Assembly: GCF_014127285.1 (NCBI RefSeq)
Contig: NZ_CP059901.1
Span: forward strand, 558,001-622,000
From: Mumia sp. ZJ1417
GTDB lineage: Bacteria; Actinomycetota; Actinomycetes; Propionibacteriales; Nocardioidaceae
Length of the DNA: 64,000 nt
Direction: 5' to 3'
Position 1 is the stretch's first letter, and every line of letters starts with the position of its first letter. The translations under genes and the position numbers were made by a program. Positions 17,215 to 25,058 of the stretch are shown piece by piece. The notes beneath the pieces were generated by a model. It was given only the letters and a program-made list of their open reading frames with translations. It had not been told where the DNA came from and ran no database searches.

Positions 17215-18510
17215 TCAGCCGTTGATCATGCCCGCGCCGACGGTGATGCCGGTGGCCTCGTCGATGAGGATGAACGAGCCCGTCGTGCGGTTCTTCTCGT
17301 ACGGGTCGATGAAGATCGGCGCCGTCGTCCGCAGCTTGACGCGACCGATCTCGTTGAGGCCGAGCTCGCCGGTCTCCTGGTCGCGGTGCAGCGTGTTGAT
17401 GTCGAGGCGGTACTGGATGTCCTTGACCAGGGCACGGGCACTGCGGGTGGTGTGCTTGATCGCGAGCTTCTGGCGCGGACGCAGCGGCGCGTTGGTCATC
17501 CAGCAGATCATCGCGTCGATGTCCTGCGTCGGTGTCGGCGCGTTCTGCGGACGGCAGATCATGTCTCCACGCGAGACGTCGAGGTCGTCAGCGAGCCGGA
17601 CCGTCACCGACATCGGGGGGAACGCCTCGGCGACCGACTGGTCGAAGAGGTCGATCGCCTCGATCGTCGTCGTGAACCCGCTGGGGAGGACCTGGACCTG
17701 GTCGCCGGGCTTGAGGACACCACCGGCGACCTGGCCCGCATAGCCGCGGTAGTCGTGGAACTCCTCGGACTTGGGGCGCACCACGTACTGGACGGGGAAG
17801 CGCGTGTCGACGAGGTCGCGGTCGGACGACACGTGGACGTTCTCGAGGTGGTGCAGCAGCGACGTGCCCTGGTACCACGGCATGTTGGTGCTGCGCTCGA
17901 CGACGTTGTCGCCCTGGAGCGCCGAGATCGGGATGATCGTCAGGTCCGGGATCGAGAGCTTCGCGGCGAACGTGTCGAACTCGTCGCGGATCTTCTCGTA
18001 GATGGACTGGTCGAAGTCGACCAGGTCCATCTTGTTGACCGCGAGGACCAGATGCGGGACCCGCAGCAGCGACAGGATCACCGCGTGGCGGCGGCTCTGC
18101 TCGGTCAGCCCCGTACGGGCGTCGACGAGGACGAGCCCGAGGTCGGCCGTGGAGGCGCCGGTGACCATGTTGCGCGTGTACTGCACGTGGCCCGGGGTGT
18201 CCGCGATGATGAACTTGCGCCGAGGCGTCGCGAAGTAGCGGTAGGCGACGTCGATCGTGATGCCCTGCTCGCGCTCCGAGCGCAGGCCGTCGGTGAGGAG
18301 GGCGAGGTCGGTGTAGTCGTACCCCTTGTCGGCGGAGGTCCGCTCGACGGCCTCGAGCTGGTCCTCGAAGATCGCCTTCGAGTCGAGCAGCAGGCGCCCG
18401 ATGAGGGTGGACTTGCCGTCATCCACGGATCCGGCGGTCGCGAAGCGCAGGAGGTCCATGCGCGGGGCGGACGCCGTCGTGTCGGTGGTCTCGGTCGCGG
18501 GGGCGGCCAT
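17215..18510 (-). CDS. cysN: Sulfate adenylyltransferase subunit 1 (GTPase)
   Basis: GTP-driven partner of CysD in forming adenosine 5'-phosphosulfate. The 431-residue product is an EF-Tu-like GTPase with GSVDDGKSTLIG (about 27-38), the IADTPGHVQYTRNM switch II region, NKMDLVDFD and ISALQGDNV, then two beta-barrel domains. It ends without a fused CysC kinase domain; the kinase is a separate gene at 21137. ATG 18510 overlaps the cysD stop as TGATG, so translation is coupled. Last gene of the sulfate-activation operon. Confidence 0.95.
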   Translation of the reverse strand: MAAPATETTDTTASAPRMDLLRFATAGSVDDGKSTLIGRLLLDSKAIFEDQLEAVERTSADKGYDYTDLALLTDGLRSEREQGITIDVAYRYFATPRRKFIIADTPGHVQYTRNMVTGASTADLGLVLVDARTGLTEQSRRHAVILSLLRVPHLVLAVNKMDLVDFDQSIYEKIRDEFDTFAAKLSIPDLTIIPISALQGDNVVERSTNMPWYQGTSLLHHLENVHVSSDRDLVDTRFPVQYVVRPKSEEFHDYRGYAGQVAGGVLKPGDQVQVLPSGFTTTIEAIDLFDQSVAEAFPPMSVTVRLADDLDVSRGDMICRPQNAPTPTQDIDAMICWMTNAPLRPRQKLAIKHTTRSARALVKDIQYRLDINTLHRDQETGELGLNEIGRVKLRTTAPIFIDPYEKNRTTGSFILIDEATGITVGAGMING

Positions 18511-19412
18511 CAGAAGTAGCCCTCCTTCTTGCGGTCTTCCATGGCTGCCTCGCTGAACCTGTCGTCGCCGCGGGTCGCGCCGCGCTCGGTGACACGCGCG
18601 ATCGCGATCTCGTCGATGATCTCGCCGGTGGTGGCGGCCGGGGAGTCGACGCAGCCCGTGAGCGTCATGTCGCCGACCGTACGGAAGCGTACGAGGCGCT
18701 CCTCGACCGTCTCGCCCGGCTTGAGCGTCAGGTGGTCGCCGGCCGACAGGAGCATGCCGTCGCGTGCGACGACCTCACGCTTGTGCGCGAAGTAGATCGA
18801 CGGGATCTCGATCTTCTCGCGGTGGATGTAGTGCCAGACGTCGAGCTCGGTCCAGTTGGACAGCGGGAAGATCCGCATGTGCTCGCCCTCGGAGATGCGC
18901 CCGTTGTAGAGGCTCCAGAGCTCGGGGCGCTGGTTCTTCGGGTCCCACTGCCCGAACTCGTCGCGGTGGGAGTAGACGCGCTCCTTGGCGCGGGCCTTCT
19001 CCTCGTCGCGGCGTCCGCCACCGAAGGCGGCGGTGAAGCCGTTCTCCTCGATCGCGTGGAGGAGCGTGCCGATCTGGAGGCGGTTGCGGCTGGTCTTGCC
19101 GTCGTCCACGACGATGCCGTCGGCGATGGCCTGGTCGACCGACGCGACGATCATCCGCAGGCTCAGGCGCTCGACCCAGTTGTCGCGGGTGGCAAGCACC
19201 TCGGGGAAGTCGAAGCCGGTGTCGATCTGCATCACCGGGAACGGGATCCGTGCGGGATAGAAGGCCTTCTCGGCCAGCCGGAGCATGACGATGGAGTCTT
19301 TGCCGCCGGAGAACAGCAGGACAGGCTTCTCGAACTCCGCCGCCACTTCACGGAAGATGTGGATGGACTCGGCCTCCAGCTGATCCAGCTGGCTGAGCCG
19401 ATAGTCGTGCAT
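18510..19412 (-). CDS. cysD: Sulfate adenylyltransferase subunit 2
   Basis: Catalytic subunit of ATP sulfurylase (PAPS-reductase-like fold). The ATP pyrophosphatase loop is LLFSGGKDSIVMLRLAEKA (about 32-50); also seen are PVMQIDTGFDFPEV, FGGGRRDEEKARAKERVYS, PLSNWTELDVWHYI and the C-terminal ARVTERGATRGDDR. The chosen ATG 19412 aligns the start (RLSQLDQLEAESIHI) with the E. coli protein as I remember it. A GTG three codons upstream (19421) has a better-placed GGGAG and may be the real start. About 300 residues, the usual length. A 58-base gap separates it from the membrane gene upstream. Confidence 0.95.
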   Translation of the reverse strand: MHDYRLSQLDQLEAESIHIFREVAAEFEKPVLLFSGGKDSIVMLRLAEKAFYPARIPFPVMQIDTGFDFPEVLATRDNWVERLSLRMIVASVDQAIADGIVVDDGKTSRNRLQIGTLLHAIEENGFTAAFGGGRRDEEKARAKERVYSHRDEFGQWDPKNQRPELWSLYNGRISEGEHMRIFPLSNWTELDVWHYIHREKIEIPSIYFAHKREVVARDGMLLSAGDHLTLKPGETVEERLVRFRTVGDMTLTGCVDSPAATTGEIIDEIAIARVTERGATRGDDRFSEAAMEDRKKEGYF

Positions 19413-19470
19413 GGGCGTCACCAGGGGTTCTCCCGTCGTTCCTGGGTTTCGTGCGACAGCGAGCGAAAGG

Positions 19471-20193
19471 TCATGGTATCGAGCCCCCGGTGCGGGCGGG
19501 TTCGGCCATCGCATCGTGGATGCTGCTGCCTATCCGCTCCGTATGGACCATACCCACGGCGAGCAAGAGCTGGGCCGCGAGGTAGGTCACCATCACCCAG
19601 ACGCCGCCGGGCTCCGGACGCGACATCCCGGCGATGTCGAGGGCGATCAGTGTGTCCGAGACGAGGAACAGCGCGCCCCCCACCCCGGCGACGACGTTGA
19701 CGCCGAAGGCTGTCACGGCGGTCGCGGTGAGCAGCAGCGAGTAGACCAAGATGGGCAGCTGCAACCCGGCGTCCTCGTCGCCGAGCGGACCCCACAGCGT
19801 CGTGATCGTCGCCCCCCAGGCCGCCAGCCCGATCACGACGATCCACCAGCGCTTCTTCAGGCCGGCGAGCGCTCCGTGTCTGACGAACCACGTCACGAAG
19901 CAGACGTGCGCCAGCGCGAAGCCGGCCATGCCGACCAGGAACAGCCCGTCGATCTCGAGGGCGACGTCGCCGATCCACGAGAAGAACAGCGCGGCGACGA
20001 GGAGCCTCGGCCCGCCCACCGCGACGACCCACACCGCGAGAGCAGGGACAAGCAGCGCCTTCGTCAACGACGCCGAGAGGCCCGTGTCGGCGGCGACGAG
20101 GACGACGTGCACGACGGCCAGGGCCGCGAACACCACGATCGCGGGGTGGCGGGCGACGGTCCTGGGGGAGAGAGGGTGCATCGGTGCACTCAC
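19471..20193 (-). CDS. YhhN/TMEM86-family membrane protein (lysoplasmalogenase-like)
   Basis: Integral membrane protein of 240 residues with about eight helices. The family marks are LTKALLVPALAVW, FFSWIGDVALE with D in a helix, F-L-V-G-M-x-G-F-A-L-A-H in the next, and FLVSDTLIAL with a second intramembrane Asp, all typical of YhhN proteins; some members hydrolyse the vinyl-ether bond of lysoplasmalogens. GTG 20193 overlaps the upstream stop by four bases and has AGGAAGG six bases before it, which fixes the start. Its place inside a sulfate operon is unexpected; no functional link is evident. Confidence 0.83.
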   Translation of the reverse strand: MSAPMHPLSPRTVARHPAIVVFAALAVVHVVLVAADTGLSASLTKALLVPALAVWVVAVGGPRLLVAALFFSWIGDVALEIDGLFLVGMAGFALAHVCFVTWFVRHGALAGLKKRWWIVVIGLAAWGATITTLWGPLGDEDAGLQLPILVYSLLLTATAVTAFGVNVVAGVGGALFLVSDTLIALDIAGMSRPEPGGVWVMVTYLAAQLLLAVGMVHTERIGSSIHDAMAEPARTGGSIP

Positions 20194-21140
20194 GAGGGGC
20201 CTTCCTGACGTAGGCGTTCGAGATCGCGCTTCTCGGCGAACAGGTCGACACCGTCGGGGACTCCGATCCGGTCACGGAGCAGCGCCCACGCGATCGGGCC
20301 GAGGATGACGAGCCCGGCGGCGATGATCCCGACAGCCACGGGCGGCACCCCGAGCAGGGTGAGGCCCGTGATGCTCAGGACGACCACGATGCCGCGGCGG
20401 ACGATCCCTTGGGGCACGCGGTTCGCGATGCGGGCGCCGAGGTAGGTCCCCGGCATCCCGCCGACGACGAGCGGGATGAGGACCCCGAAGTCGACGCCGG
20501 TGACGATCACGTGGGTGATCGCGGCGGACAGGACCAGCGGCACCGCTTGCACGAGGTCGGTGCCGACGAGCCGCACGGCGGTGAGCGTCGGATAGAGGAG
20601 GAGCAGCGAGACCATGATCAGCGAGCCGGAGCCGACGGAGGTCACGCCGACGAGGAGCCCACCGACCGCGCCGACCGCGAACGTCGCCAGCGGCTTGATC
20701 GTCGGGTTGTCGTTCGAGACGGCCTTGCCCTGGCGGGCGGCACGGACGTTGAGGTACGAGCGGAGCGTGTAGGTCGCCGCGGTGAGCAGCAGCGCCACGC
20801 CGATCGCGGTCTTGACGAACGCGGTCTGGTCGTCGTGGGCGCCGATCGCGTCGATGATGAATGCGCCGGCCGCTGCGGTCGGGATCGAGCCGAGCATCAG
20901 CCAGCCGGCGAGCCGCCAGTTGGGGGAGCCTTCGCGGGCATGGACCGCGGCGCCGACCGACTTGTTGACCGAGGCGGCGACGAGGTCGTTGGCGACGGCG
21001 GCGGTCGGGTTGACCCCCAGGAAGATCAGCGCGGGTGTCATCAGCGCGCCGCCGCCCATGCCCGTCAGGCCGACGACGATCCCGACGCCGAAGCTGACCG
21101 CGAGGATCGACAGCGCGGAGAAGGTGAGGATCTCCGTCAC
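20190..21140 (-). CDS. TauE/SafE-family anion exporter
   Basis: Membrane protein of 316 residues, two repeated halves of about four helices. Half 1 has GVGIVVGLTGMGGGALMTPALIFLGVNP and half 2 has VGAVGGLLVGVTSVGSGSLIMVSLLLLYP; GMPGTYLGARIANRVPQG follows. These are TauE/SafE signatures, a family moving sulfite, sulfoacetate or related anions. GTG 21140 overlaps the cysC stop (GTGA). Standing between cysC and cysDN, it most likely handles an inorganic or organic sulfur anion, in which direction is unknown. A second family member is at 36985. Confidence 0.87.
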   Translation of the reverse strand: MTEILTFSALSILAVSFGVGIVVGLTGMGGGALMTPALIFLGVNPTAAVANDLVAASVNKSVGAAVHAREGSPNWRLAGWLMLGSIPTAAAGAFIIDAIGAHDDQTAFVKTAIGVALLLTAATYTLRSYLNVRAARQGKAVSNDNPTIKPLATFAVGAVGGLLVGVTSVGSGSLIMVSLLLLYPTLTAVRLVGTDLVQAVPLVLSAAITHVIVTGVDFGVLIPLVVGGMPGTYLGARIANRVPQGIVRRGIVVVLSITGLTLLGVPPVAVGIIAAGLVILGPIAWALLRDRIGVPDGVDLFAEKRDLERLRQEGPS

Positions 21141-22294
21141 ACGCGCTCCCAGAGCCCCGCCGCGACGAGGGCGGCGACGATCTCGTCGAGCACGTCGGGG
21201 ACCGTACGGCCGGTGGTGTCGACCGCGATCAGCGCGTCTTCGGGTGCCTCGTACGGGGACGAGATGCCGGTGAACTCGGGGATCTGTCCTGCACGCGCCT
21301 TGGCGTACAGGCCCTTGCGGTCGCGCCGCTCGCACTCCTCCAGCGGGGTCGCGACGTGGACCAGTGCGAACGAGCCGCCCGCCTCCTCGACCATCGCACG
21401 CACCAGTTTGCGGGTGCTGTCGAACGGCGCGATCGGCGAGCAGATCGCGAGACCGCGATGGCGGGCGATCTCGGCGGCGACCCATCCGATGCGGGCGATG
21501 TTGGTCTCGCGGTCCTCCTTGGAGAAGCCGAGACCCTTGCTCAGGTGGTGGCGGACGACGTCGCCGTCAAGGCTGGTGACGGTACGGCGGCCTTCCTCGA
21601 GCACCCGGTCGTACAGCGCCCGGGCGATCGTCGACTTGCCGGAGCCGGACAGGCCGGTGAAGAAGACGACGAGGCCACGCTGGTCGAGCGGGGGCTGGTC
21701 CGCCGCGACGAGGGCGGCGACGGCGTCGGACGGGACGCCCGTACGAGGCAGGTCGACGCGCTCGTCGGCGTACGCGGCGACGACGGCGTCGCTCAGGCTC
21801 CGGTCGTCCTCGGCGTCGTCACGCCGGGCGAGAGCGACGGCCACGACCGGGTGGTCGGGCAGTGCCGCCTTGGTGGCGCGGATCAGTGCGGGCACCGTGA
21901 CCGTACGGCGGGGGTCCGGGCCGGAGCGGACCAGGAGGACGGCCCGCCGTCCCGTACGGTCCTCGGCGTCGACGATCGCGGCGACGTCGTCGGTGGTGAG
22001 GGGCTGGTCGACCATGACCGCGAGGGCGTGGGAGTGGGCTGCGCGAACCTCGGCGGGCGACAGGTGCAGGCGCCGGAACGCCCCGTACGTGGGGGTGTCG
22101 AGCGGGCGGACCGCACCGGACGCCGGGTCGTACTCAGCCAGCGGCAGGCCCTCGGGGTCGAGCAGCTCGACGGGATCGGTGACGTCGCCGGGCACGACGA
22201 CGTCGAGCCGGCGGTCCTGCGGCCACGCGCCGAGCAGGACGAGCTCGAGGTCGGCGAGCTCCCGTGCGTCCGGGGTCCACTGGGCATCGCTCAC
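21137..22294 (-). CDS. cysC: Adenylylsulfate kinase with N-terminal sulfurylase-like relic domain
   Basis: Phosphorylates APS to PAPS. Residues about 205-385 form the CysC kinase: VVFFTGLSGSGKSTIARAL (P-loop), TSLDGDVVRHHLSKGLGFS, ETNIARIGWVAAEIARHRG, SPIAPFDSTRKLVR and ECERRDRKGLYAKARAGQIPEFTGI. The first 200 residues are not kinase; ELADLELVLLGAW and LLDPEGLPLAEY recall the PUA-like start of ATP sulfurylase (homolog of Sat) but the sulfurylase active-site QxRNP and HxxH motifs are absent. GTG 22294 is the best start; upstream in-frame codons overlap the divergent regulator's promoter. First gene of the operon. Confidence 0.92.
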   Translation of the reverse strand: MSDAQWTPDARELADLELVLLGAWPQDRRLDVVVPGDVTDPVELLDPEGLPLAEYDPASGAVRPLDTPTYGAFRRLHLSPAEVRAAHSHALAVMVDQPLTTDDVAAIVDAEDRTGRRAVLLVRSGPDPRRTVTVPALIRATKAALPDHPVVAVALARRDDAEDDRSLSDAVVAAYADERVDLPRTGVPSDAVAALVAADQPPLDQRGLVVFFTGLSGSGKSTIARALYDRVLEEGRRTVTSLDGDVVRHHLSKGLGFSKEDRETNIARIGWVAAEIARHRGLAICSPIAPFDSTRKLVRAMVEEAGGSFALVHVATPLEECERRDRKGLYAKARAGQIPEFTGISSPYEAPEDALIAVDTTGRTVPDVLDEIVAALVAAGLWERV

Positions 22295-22365
22295 GAAGGG
22301 GATTGTTCCACGCGAGATTGAGAACGATGTTCGTGAGCCGGATGCTGGCGGGGCGGATGCTCCCA

Positions 22366-22392
22366 GCTTGCGTTTGCTTGCTCTTGCAAGCA
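22366..22392. promoter_or_regulatory. Three-part GCTTGC operator before the XRE regulator
   Basis: GCTTGC occurs at 22366-22371 and 22376-22381, then inverted as GCAAGC at 22386-22391; the second and third form a palindrome with 7-bp arms (TGCTTGC, 22375-22381; GCAAGCA, 22386-22392). The ten-base spacing places all copies on one DNA face. It ends 11 bases before the GTG of the XRE-family gene, so autoregulation is likely. It also lies about 72 bases upstream of divergent cysC. Confidence 0.65.
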
Positions 22393-22402
22393 CAATGGAG
22401 GC

Positions 22403-22816
22403 GTGGCCAGGATCAGCGTCGGAAAGACCGTGGGTGACCTCGGGGGATACCTCCGAGACCAGCGCAAGCATGCGCAGCTTTCGTTGCGGCAGCTCGCCGA
22501 CCTCACGGGCGTCTCCAACCCTTACCTGAGCCAGATCGAACGTGGCCTGCGCAAGCCCTCGGCCGAGGTGCTCCAGCAGATCGCGCAGGCGCTACGGATC
22601 TCCGCCGAGTCCGTCTACGTCCAGGCCGGCCTGCTCGATCCTGACGACTCCCTCGGCGGGGGCGGGGTCGAGGCGGCCATTGCGGCCGACCCCCGGCTCG
22701 ACGAGGCCCAGCGCCGCGCCCTGCTCGAGATCTACCGCTCGTTCGTCGGTGTGGTGGACTCCGTCCCCGACACTGCCGACGCCACCGACAACCCAGAACA
22801 GGACACCCGCTCATGA
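22403..22816 (+). CDS. XRE-family transcriptional regulator (Rv0474-like)
   Basis: DNA-binding regulator of 137 residues. A Cro/CI-type helix-turn-helix spans about 12-68: LRDQRKHAQLSLRQLADLTGVSNPYLSQIERGLRKPSAEVLQQIAQAL. The C-terminal half is acidic with LDEAQRRALLEIYRSFV. GTG 22403 gives an N-terminus with ISVGKTVGDLGGYL. The stop overlaps the following ATG by four bases (ATGA). Gene order regulator, HbhA-like, DUF2516 matches M. tuberculosis Rv0474-Rv0476, which supports orthology. The inverted repeat directly upstream probably binds it. Confidence 0.88.
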   Translation: MARISVGKTVGDLGGYLRDQRKHAQLSLRQLADLTGVSNPYLSQIERGLRKPSAEVLQQIAQALRISAESVYVQAGLLDPDDSLGGGGVEAAIAADPRLDEAQRRALLEIYRSFVGVVDSVPDTADATDNPEQDTRS

Positions 22817-23454
22817 GCATCCAGGACAGCATCACCAAGACCGTCAAGGGCCTTCCCGCGCAGGCGACCGCGTTCGCCGGACAGGCGCAGGCAACCGCCA
22901 CCGCACTCGTCTCGCAGCTCGCCGAGCTCGATCTCGACGAGCTCCAGAAGAAGGTCGAGTCCGACGCCAAGGCCCTCCCGGGGCAGGCCGGCGCGCTGTA
23001 CGGCGACGTCGTCAAGCGCCTCAAGGACGTCGACGTCGAGGAGCTCTTCGACGGGCTCGAGGACAAGATCGAGGACAAGCTCGAGGACATCGCCGAGGAC
23101 GTCAAGGAGCTCGTCGTCATGCTGGCTGCGGTCGCGCGCAAGGCTGCCGCAGACGTCGCCGCCGGATCGCCGCTGGCGAAGAAGCCCGCCCCGAAGGCGA
23201 CGAAGAAGACCGCCACGACGTCGGCCGCCAAGGCCCAGTCCGCTCCGGCCGGCGACACGCCTGTCGCGAAGAAGGCTGCCGCCAAGAAGGCGCCGGTCAA
23301 GAAGACCGCGGCCAAGAAGGCTGCCCCCGCCAAGAAGGCGCCAGCGGTCAAGAAGGCTGCCCCCGCCAAGAAGACCGCCCCGGCAAAGAAGACCGCGCCC
23401 GCTGCCAAGAAGGCTCCCGCCAAGAAGGCGACGCCCTCCTCTGACGCGAGCTGA
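22813..23454 (+). CDS. hbhA: HbhA-like coiled-coil protein with Lys/Ala/Pro-rich tail
   Basis: Resembles heparin-binding haemagglutinin. Residues 1-110 are predicted helical with acidic heptads (LDELQKKVESDAKAL, DVDVEELFDGLEDKIEDKLEDIAEDVKEL). From about 125 the chain is composed of repeated AKK, APAKK and KKA blocks, like histone H1 tails, which in HbhA bind sulfated glycans; in other actinobacteria such tails can also bind DNA or lipid droplets. 213 residues, near the 199 of HbhA. No signal peptide. Translation is coupled to the XRE gene. Adhesin role is not assured outside mycobacteria. Confidence 0.82.
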   Translation: MSIQDSITKTVKGLPAQATAFAGQAQATATALVSQLAELDLDELQKKVESDAKALPGQAGALYGDVVKRLKDVDVEELFDGLEDKIEDKLEDIAEDVKELVVMLAAVARKAAADVAAGSPLAKKPAPKATKKTATTSAAKAQSAPAGDTPVAKKAAAKKAPVKKTAAKKAAPAKKAPAVKKAAPAKKTAPAKKTAPAAKKAPAKKATPSSDAS

Positions 23455-23464
23455 CCCTCCGGCC

Positions 23465-23494
23465 GCCTTCGACGCGCTCTGGCGGGTCGAAGGC
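23465..23494 (+). terminator. Hairpin after the hbhA-like gene
   Basis: Nine-base arms GCCTTCGAC (23465-23473) and GTCGAAGGC (23486-23494) around a 12-base loop, 11 bases beyond the stop. No T run. It may reduce read-through to the DUF2516 gene or protect the upstream mRNA end. Confidence 0.45.
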
Positions 23495-23530
23495 TGCCGT
23501 ACGGCGCTGTGCTCAAGATAGGCTCGTAAG

Positions 23531-23818
23531 GTGTTCGATCTCTTCGCTGTCCAGAACCTCGTCGAGCTGCTCATCACCATCGCGATGATCGCCGTGAAGG
23601 CGTTCGCCGCCATCGACGCGGTCTCGCGCACCCCGCAGGCGTTCGTGGCGGCCGACAAGCAGACGAAGCCGTTCTGGCTGATTGTCCTCGGACTCTCGCT
23701 GGTCGCCAACCTGCTGATCTGGCAGCCGATCAGCCTGCTCAACCTCGCAGGCATCGTCGCCGCGCTGGTCTATCTCGCTGACGCACGTCCCGCTCTGCAG
23801 CAAGTCAGCGGACGGTGA
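23531..23818 (+). CDS. DUF2516 membrane protein (Rv0476-like)
   Basis: Small membrane protein of 95 residues with two to three helices (about 5-30, 52-72, 74-88) and AIDAVSRTPQAFVAADKQTKPFWLIVLGLSL in the middle, the hallmark of DUF2516. Function unknown. It follows the HbhA-like gene as in mycobacteria (Rv0475-Rv0476). Starts at GTG 23531, 76 bases after the previous stop; its own stop overlaps the next GTG by four bases. Confidence 0.87.
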   Translation: MFDLFAVQNLVELLITIAMIAVKAFAAIDAVSRTPQAFVAADKQTKPFWLIVLGLSLVANLLIWQPISLLNLAGIVAALVYLADARPALQQVSGR

Positions 23819-24162
23819 GCGGAGCGCAGCCCGAGGCGCAACGCGTCGGACCCCTCGACCTTCTCGCCTTCACGTGCGAGCTGGCCGCGCTCGTCCTCCT
23901 CGCGCTCGCGGGCTGGGTGCTGGGTGACGGCTGGTGGCGCGGGCTCGTCCTGGCGGCCGCGCTGGTTGCCGTCGCGGTCTGGTTCTGGGGGCGCTGGCTC
24001 GCTCCGACCTCGCCGCGTCGCGTCGCGATGCCGCAACGACTGTGGGTCAAGGCCGCCTTCTACATCGCGGTCGGGACGCTCGGTGCGCTCGCCGGCTTCT
24101 CGCTGTGGGCGCTGGTCCTCGTCGCGGTGGCGGTGACGACTGCCGCGCTGCGCCGGGACTGA
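23815..24162 (+). CDS. YrdB-family (DUF2568) membrane protein
   Basis: Four-helix membrane protein of 115 residues. LDLLAFTCELAALVLLALAGW, VWFWGRWLAPTSPRR and WVKAAFYIAVGTLGALAG fit the DUF2568/YrdB family of unknown function. GTG 23815 overlaps the DUF2516 stop (GTGA), so the two are coupled. It ends 27 bases before the SOS box of the next gene. Confidence 0.82.
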   Translation: MSGAQPEAQRVGPLDLLAFTCELAALVLLALAGWVLGDGWWRGLVLAAALVAVAVWFWGRWLAPTSPRRVAMPQRLWVKAAFYIAVGTLGALAGFSLWALVLVAVAVTTAALRRD

Positions 24163-24188
24163 GCCGCCAGCGACCCGCCGTGGCGAAA

Positions 24189-24208
24189 GATCGAACACAT
24201 GTTCGATC
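24189..24208 (+). promoter_or_regulatory. SOS (LexA) box upstream of the AlkB homologue
   Basis: GATCGAACA (24189-24197), CA, TGTTCGATC (24200-24208): nine-base perfect arms. The inner part CGAACACATGTTCG matches the Bacillus/mycobacterial LexA consensus CGAACRNRYGTTCG exactly. It lies 20 bases before the ATG at 24228, so bound LexA would cover the promoter. This predicts induction of the dioxygenase by DNA damage. Confidence 0.88.
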
Positions 24209-24227
24209 GAGGGCGTACGCTGAGGTC

Positions 24228-24857
24228 ATGTCCGTCCAGTTCCAGGGGTCGCTCTTCGACACCGCCGACGAGCCCACCCTCGGCCCCCTCGCTGACGGCC
24301 TCGTGCGCCACGACCTCGCGTACGGGGCATGGATCGACCTGCGGCCCCGCTGGGTGGACGGTGCCGACGACCTGTTCGCCCACCTGCACGACCGGGTGGA
24401 GTGGCGTGCCGACGAGCGCGAGATGTACGAGCGTGTGGTCGCCGTTCCTCGGCTGCTCGCCTGGTTCGGCGAGCGCGCGACGTGGCCGCACCCGCTGCTC
24501 GACCGTGCGCGCGACGAGCTCGGTGACCACTACGAGGCCGAGCTGGGCGAGCGTTTCGCGACGGCCGGGCTGTGCCTCTACCGAGACGGGCGCGACTCCG
24601 TCGCGTGGCACGGAGACCGGATCGGGCGCAGCCGCTCGCAGGACACGATGGTCGCGATCCTGTCGCTGGGCTCGCCGCGGCGTCTCGCGCTGCGCCCTCG
24701 CGGTGGGGGCGCCTCGATGTCGTTCACGCTCGGCTCGGGCGACCTGCTCGTGATGGGCGGCACGTGCCAGCGCACCTGGGAGCACGCGATCCCCAAGACC
24801 GCGAAGCCTGTGGGGCCGCGCATCAGCGTCCAGCTCCGCCCCCGCGGCGTCCTCTAG
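24228..24857 (+). CDS. AlkB-family 2-oxoglutarate/Fe(II) dioxygenase
   Basis: Oxidative DNA/RNA dealkylation enzyme, removing N1-methyladenine or N3-methylcytosine type lesions. In the 209-residue product the iron site is His-x-Asp in SVAWHGDRIG (His about 128, Asp about 130) and the distal His in TWEHAIPKT (about 186); the 2-oxoglutarate arginine is in GPRISVQLRPRG (about 199). GLCLYRDGRDSVAWHGD is the typical nucleotide-lid/iron segment. ATG 24228 follows the SOS box closely; an in-frame extension to 23934 lies within the YrdB gene in another frame and is not real. Confidence 0.92.
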   Translation: MSVQFQGSLFDTADEPTLGPLADGLVRHDLAYGAWIDLRPRWVDGADDLFAHLHDRVEWRADEREMYERVVAVPRLLAWFGERATWPHPLLDRARDELGDHYEAELGERFATAGLCLYRDGRDSVAWHGDRIGRSRSQDTMVAILSLGSPRRLALRPRGGGASMSFTLGSGDLLVMGGTCQRTWEHAIPKTAKPVGPRISVQLRPRGVL

Positions 24858-25058
24858 CCTCGCGCCCCCGGCCCCGCGCGTCGGTGCCTGAGGAGCACGC
24901 GGACCTGGTCCGGCTCGGCTACGACGGGCCCTCGCCGGTGTTCGGACGCGACTCCCGCGCCCTGTTCCGGAAGATCCGCTCCCGCCGTACGTAGCGTCGG
25001 TTCGTGAGTGACGTGCAGGGGTTCTCGCCGCGGCGGCACGCCGCGTACCCTCGCGAGC

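Noticed and set aside
20409-22529. 706-codon plus-strand open frame opposite the cys operon
   Set aside because: It is antisense to cysC and tauE/safE, which have full family motifs. Arg/Ser/Asp-rich composition is typical of shadow frames in high-GC DNA.
23290-23440. Simple-sequence repeat or CRISPR-like array
   Set aside because: The periodicity is the AAG/GCC codon pattern of the Lys/Ala/Pro tail of the HbhA-like protein; there are no unique spacers.
24884-24994. 36-codon frame starting GTG, VPEEHADLVRLGYD
   Set aside because: Codon use looks coding-like, but there is no ribosome site, no family likeness and no neighbour support; too little to call a gene.
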